Below are positions 60,969 through 64,000 of a stretch of 64,000 bases of DNA, in pieces. The DNA is from an uncultured Flavobacteriales bacterium. Lineage in GTDB: Bacteria > Bacteroidota > Bacteroidia > Flavobacteriales_D > Crocinitomicaceae. The stretch is from positions 186,001-250,000 of the forward strand of contig CALEIK010000025.1 in the NCBI GenBank assembly GCA_937876195.1. The letters run 5' to 3'. A program made the translations under genes and the position numbers. The stretch's first letter is position 1, and every line of letters begins with the position of its first letter. A model generated the notes under the pieces. That model worked only from the letters and a program-made list of their open reading frames with translations. It made no database searches and had not been told where the DNA came from.

Positions 60969-61577
60969 ATGAGCATACCCATGATAATTGGACTAATCTC
61001 AATTGGAGTGTTAGCCTTGATTTTTTTAATTGTTTCAGGAAATAAAAATCTGAACAAAAAAGCGAAAGAAAAAACTGATCGAATTAAACATCTCGATGGA
61101 CGAATCAACATTTTGGAAGTAGAATCCGAGTTGAAGAAAATGCCTATTAAAAGGTGGGATAAACATTTGGATGACATTCAAGAGAAATTCAATTTGATTG
61201 ACGGTCTTTCAGACATCCAGAAGAACATCCAGAATTATGATGAAACCATCGAACAGTTGGATAAATTGTCTCTCTTCGAGGTTCGATCAAATGTTGAAAG
61301 AATTAGAAAACAATTTCAAAATGCAAAAAATGAAAAATTGCGTCAAGATGGATTAAAAGAAAAATACGGCGAAGAATTAGCTGACAAGCTTATTAAAGGT
61401 GAGTATTTTATTGGCATGACTGAAGAGCAGCTAATTGACAGCAAAGGAGACCCTACCAAAATTGAACAAGAAGTGATGAAAACTAAAACCAAAATGATTT
61501 ACATATATGGAAATAAAAATAGTGGTGATGTATTCACTTTTGTCAATGGAGAATTAGAAAGATTCATGGATAGATAA
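60969..61577 (+). CDS. Membrane-anchored coiled-coil protein with BamE-like C-terminus, cassette 2
   Basis: A 202-residue protein with one N-terminal transmembrane helix (about 4-25), a charged coiled coil (about 28-130), and a C-terminal domain GEYFIGMTEEQLIDSKGDPTKI...MIYIYGNKNSGDVFTFVNGELERF. That last pattern (GMTxxQLxxxxGxP followed by beta strands) resembles the SmpA/OmlA/BamE fold. No known family is certain. The stop codon TAA forms the first bases of the right inverted-repeat arm. Confidence 0.72.
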   Translation: MSIPMIIGLISIGVLALIFLIVSGNKNLNKKAKEKTDRIKHLDGRINILEVESELKKMPIKRWDKHLDDIQEKFNLIDGLSDIQKNIQNYDETIEQLDKLSLFEVRSNVERIRKQFQNAKNEKLRQDGLKEKYGEELADKLIKGEYFIGMTEEQLIDSKGDPTKIEQEVMKTKTKMIYIYGNKNSGDVFTFVNGELERFMDR

Positions 61578-61588
61578 CCATAACATGC
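61575..61588 (+). repeat. Cassette 2 inverted repeat, right arm TAACCATAACATGC
   Basis: A perfect complement of 60926-60939 that includes the stop codon of the enclosed ORF (61575-61577). It is followed by TGTAAGCAAAATGG. Confidence 0.88.
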
Positions 61589-61661
61589 TGTAAGCAAAAT
61601 GGCGCACAATTACACTCGAGCAAACTCCATATTGCCTAAAGTAGAATAGTCGATCTCCTCC

Positions 61662-62930
61662 TCACCCCACAATCGTCACCTTCACCTTCTTTTTAGAATC
61701 CACTGTGGCAATTGCCTTCCTCCCAATTTTCAGTCCCACGCACCAGTGAATGTCTTCATCGTCGTGTAGCACCTGAATGTTATTTTTAGCATCGGCTGTA
61801 ATTCTAGCATCTGCAATGATCTCAGAAATCAATTTTGATCCTTTCATTCCAATCGGGTGCATGCGATCGCCGATTTTCCATTCGCGCAAGACAAGTTCAC
61901 CTGAAATTTTTTGAGCATCGAGGTAAATTTCATTTTTGGAAAATGTGACGGGAAGTTCGTTTACCTGCTCAATCACTAAATTGAAATTTGGTTTCTGTTG
62001 ATTCAGAGGAATAAAGCTTACCATTTTATCTTCTTTCACTACCGATTGGAAAAACTGTGTCGGATCCGAAATGAAATCCACCTTTTTTCCTTTCTGTGCA
62101 TCACAAATGGTTCTGAGTTCCGTTGCTTTTTGGCGCGGTTGACCGAATTGACGCATAAACTCAACTAATTCAAAATCATCCATAGTGTTGATGCGATCAA
62201 TCTCAATTGAGTTTGTCTCCTTCACTTCTTCAACGATAGGCGTTATCTTTTCTTCCAGTTCTTGTTGTTTCTGTTGGAAATGAGTAATGAGCAATAACAC
62301 ACTTTCGTTGATGGAAGGAATTTCCTTTTTCAAGAAGGGGAGGATTTCATTCCGCAACAAATTTCGACGGTATTTATTGGATGCATTCGAAACATCTTCG
62401 CGCCAAGTGAGGTTTTCAGAAAGGGCATATTTCTTTAATTCGTCCTTGGAAAAACTGAGCAATGGTCGCACAATTCGATCTCGTTCTTCAGGCATACACG
62501 CCAGTCCCATTACGCCAGATTTCCGCGCAAGATTTAGAAAAAACGTTTCGACTTGATCATTCTGATGGTGCGCTAAAAACACGTGGGAGTTCGGATTCTC
62601 CTTTTTAATCTCAGAAAACCAATTATAGCGAATCTCACGTGCCAGCTGTTGTAGGTTTCCACCGTTTTCCAATCGTTCAGAAATTGATTCAGAGCGTATT
62701 TCCACTGGAATTTTTCTTTTCATGCAAAAAGCTTCAATGAATGCAGCGTCTTTGTCAGAATCTTCTCCGCGCAAGTGGTAGTTGACGTGCACACAGCGGA
62801 CATCAAATTTAAGTTTATGAAGCACGTGCAGCAAAACGGTTGAGTCGAGTCCACCGCTGCACGCTACAACTGCAGGGTTTGATTTCAAATGTCCCCAATG
62901 TGCTTCAATATGCTGTTCCAGGTTATGCAT
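61662..62930 (-). CDS. tilS: tRNA(Ile)-lysidine synthase
   Basis: TilS converts C34 of tRNA-Ile(CAU) to lysidine so that it reads AUA. The 422-residue protein has the PP-loop SGGLDSTVLLH (about residues 25-35), HVNYHLRGEDSDKDAAF and FLAHHQNDQVETFFLNLARKSG. The C-terminal TilS_C domain (ELVLREWKIGDRMHPIGMKGSKLISEI) is present. It overlaps pabB by 8 bp, so the two are co-transcribed. Confidence 0.95.
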   Translation of the reverse strand: MHNLEQHIEAHWGHLKSNPAVVACSGGLDSTVLLHVLHKLKFDVRCVHVNYHLRGEDSDKDAAFIEAFCMKRKIPVEIRSESISERLENGGNLQQLAREIRYNWFSEIKKENPNSHVFLAHHQNDQVETFFLNLARKSGVMGLACMPEERDRIVRPLLSFSKDELKKYALSENLTWREDVSNASNKYRRNLLRNEILPFLKKEIPSINESVLLLITHFQQKQQELEEKITPIVEEVKETNSIEIDRINTMDDFELVEFMRQFGQPRQKATELRTICDAQKGKKVDFISDPTQFFQSVVKEDKMVSFIPLNQQKPNFNLVIEQVNELPVTFSKNEIYLDAQKISGELVLREWKIGDRMHPIGMKGSKLISEIIADARITADAKNNIQVLHDDEDIHWCVGLKIGRKAIATVDSKKKVKVTIVG

Positions 62931-64000
62931 TCATCGCATTTAGAATTCGCTTGACCTTCACATTGCACTCTTCGTATTCGTTTTCTGGAATTGAATTAAT
63001 GGTGATTGCGCCGCCGACAGAACAGGAAAGATATTGCGTTCGTTTGTTGTAAATAAGTGAACGAATAATCACGTTGAAATCGAAATCGCCATTCGGTGCA
63101 ATCATTCCAATACTTCCAGAATACAGTCCACGTTTAAAATCTTCGTGTTGCTCAATCAATTGCATAGCGCTGATTTTCGGAGCACCTGTCATTGATCCCA
63201 TGGGGAAGGTTGCTTTGAGAATATCAGTAAAATTAGTCGCTGAATCTACCTGACAGGAAATCGTGGAAATCATCTGATGCACCGTTTCGAAGGTGTAAAT
63301 TCCAAACAATTCGTCCACCTGAACGCTGTTTTTTGTTGCAATTTTCGATAAGTCATTTCTCACCAAATCAACAATCATCACATTTTCGGAACGTTCTTTT
63401 GGATCGTTCAATAATTGTGTTTTCAGTAATTCATCTTCTTCCGATGTACTTCCTCGTTTACTCGTTCCTTTGATCGGCGATGAGGTTAATTTATTTCCAC
63501 TGCGACCGATGTAGAGTTCGGGACTTCCGCACATCAACACAAAGTCGTCGCTATTGAAATAGGCTGAGTAGGGTGCTTTTGTAATATTGTTCAATTTAAA
63601 ATACGCGTTCAATGGTTCAGGAATCTCGACGTTCTCGGCAAAAAACTCTTGACAGTAATTGACTTCATAAATGTTCCCCAACTGAATTTCTTCTTTTAAC
63701 TGAGCGACATGGGCCAAGTATTCTTCCTTACTCGTTCTCGGTTCTAGTTGAATGGAATAGCTTTCATGTTCTGTGATCTGTTGCACCTTCAAAAAGTCCT
63801 GAACAAAGGATTTACCTTCTGCAGTTACTTCGCCTTGGATAAATTCAACATCGGAATTGTCAATTTCAACGACATACATAGGAACCCACAGTAGCGCTTT
63901 TGGAAATTGAACGCCATCGAAATTTTGAGAACTCAGGTCTTCAATGTCATTTTTTAGATCATAACTCAAGCAGGTAAAAATGAATTTGCCTTCGTTTCTA
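62923..64000 (-). CDS. pabB: Aminodeoxychorismate synthase component I (start outside the window)
   Basis: PabB converts chorismate and ammonia to 4-amino-4-deoxychorismate for folate. The frame stays open past a TTG at 63969 to the window edge, reading FIFTCLSYDLKNDIED, a family-typical segment, so the true start lies beyond 64000. About 359 residues are visible. The active-site PIKGT (TSSPIKGTSKRG) contains the Lys typical of PabB, where TrpE has Ala. Further motifs are NVMIVDLVRNDL, FETVHQMISTIS, FPMGSMTGAPKISAM and YSGSIGMI. It overlaps tilS. Confidence 0.9.
   Translation of the reverse strand, partial: RNEGKFIFTCLSYDLKNDIEDLSSQNFDGVQFPKALLWVPMYVVEIDNSDVEFIQGEVTAEGKSFVQDFLKVQQITEHESYSIQLEPRTSKEEYLAHVAQLKEEIQLGNIYEVNYCQEFFAENVEIPEPLNAYFKLNNITKAPYSAYFNSDDFVLMCGSPELYIGRSGNKLTSSPIKGTSKRGSTSEEDELLKTQLLNDPKERSENVMIVDLVRNDLSKIATKNSVQVDELFGIYTFETVHQMISTISCQVDSATNFTDILKATFPMGSMTGAPKISAMQLIEQHEDFKRGLYSGSIGMIAPNGDFDFNVIIRSLIYNKRTQYLSCSVGGAITINSIPENEYEECNVKVKRILNAMNA

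Noticed and set aside
59401..61588. Classical integron cassette array with attC sites
   Set aside because: The core GTTATGC/GTTATGG does not fit GTTRRRY, no 60-140 bp attC fold is present after the ORFs, and no integrase is in the window. The modules are reported as cassette-like only.
63967..63969. TTG at 63969 as the true start of pabB
   Set aside because: The frame continues upstream to the window edge with the family-typical segment before SYDLKN, so the gene is truncated by the window.

Overview
The window is chromosomal DNA from a member of the Bacteroidota, most likely order Flavobacteriales. The evidence is TonB-dependent receptors with carboxypeptidase-like N-terminal domains, a DUF4249 lipoprotein, secreted proteins with type IX secretion (T9SS) C-terminal domains, a PafA-type alkaline phosphatase, DUF2795 and DUF3127 proteins, BshC, weak or absent Shine-Dalgarno sequences, and many TAnnTTTG -7 promoter boxes. 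A genus cannot be fixed from this alone. No rRNA, CRISPR array, insertion sequence or prophage was seen.

Region 1 (1-17.2 kb, nearly all minus strand) is mostly housekeeping. It holds a truncated secreted protein, a thioredoxin-fold periplasmic protein, an ABC permease/ATPase pair, miaA overlapping an MltF-like lytic transglycosylase, an ACP phosphodiesterase homologue and a monocistronic DUF2795 gene. A tightly overlapped trio follows (ispH, a receiver-adenylate cyclase-HD fusion, a PduO-type cobalamin adenosyltransferase), then a MuiA-like protein, an unrecognised secreted protein, and a TPR protein-ribH-glmM operon.

Region 2 (17.2-31.9 kb) starts with recF-dciA on the plus strand and a TonB receptor/DUF4249 pair on the minus strand. 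Next comes an accessory surface locus (22.4-30.6 kb): a trimeric-adhesin-like protein, a 958-residue T9SS protein with a GH-A (GH5-like) catalytic pattern, five paralogous outer-membrane beta-barrel proteins separated by near-identical long hairpins, and two small lipoproteins. A TrmH-type methyltransferase and a VOC protein close the region.

Region 3 (32-57.3 kb) contains a membrane patatin, a fused acyl-CoA mutase (IcmF type, whose cofactor the adenosyltransferase can make), a second large TonB receptor, bshC, a cyclophilin, a CrtI-type desaturase and dnaX. dnaX is split into gamma-like and tau-like frames at a run of ten A residues. Then come ruvC, a flippase-like protein, a GT2 glycosyltransferase, DUF3127, a flavin reductase, tRNA-Leu(UAG), tig, an alpha/beta-hydrolase lipoprotein, sppA and a T9SS M14 carboxypeptidase.

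Region 4 (57.3-64 kb) begins with a 360-bp intergenic tract packed with palindromes, followed by pafA. The 59.3-61.6 kb tract carries two cassette-like modules. Each has a near-identical 67-bp promoter-like leader, a short hairpin, an inverted-repeat arm, one tightly enclosed ORF, and the matching arm. The window ends with tilS and a truncated pabB.

The observations most worth checking are the two cassette-like modules, the poly(A) frameshift in dnaX, the hairpin-separated outer-membrane paralogue array (one copy frameshifted in a short A run), the palindrome cluster at 57.3-57.5 kb, and the receiver-cyclase-HD fusion with a degenerate receiver.
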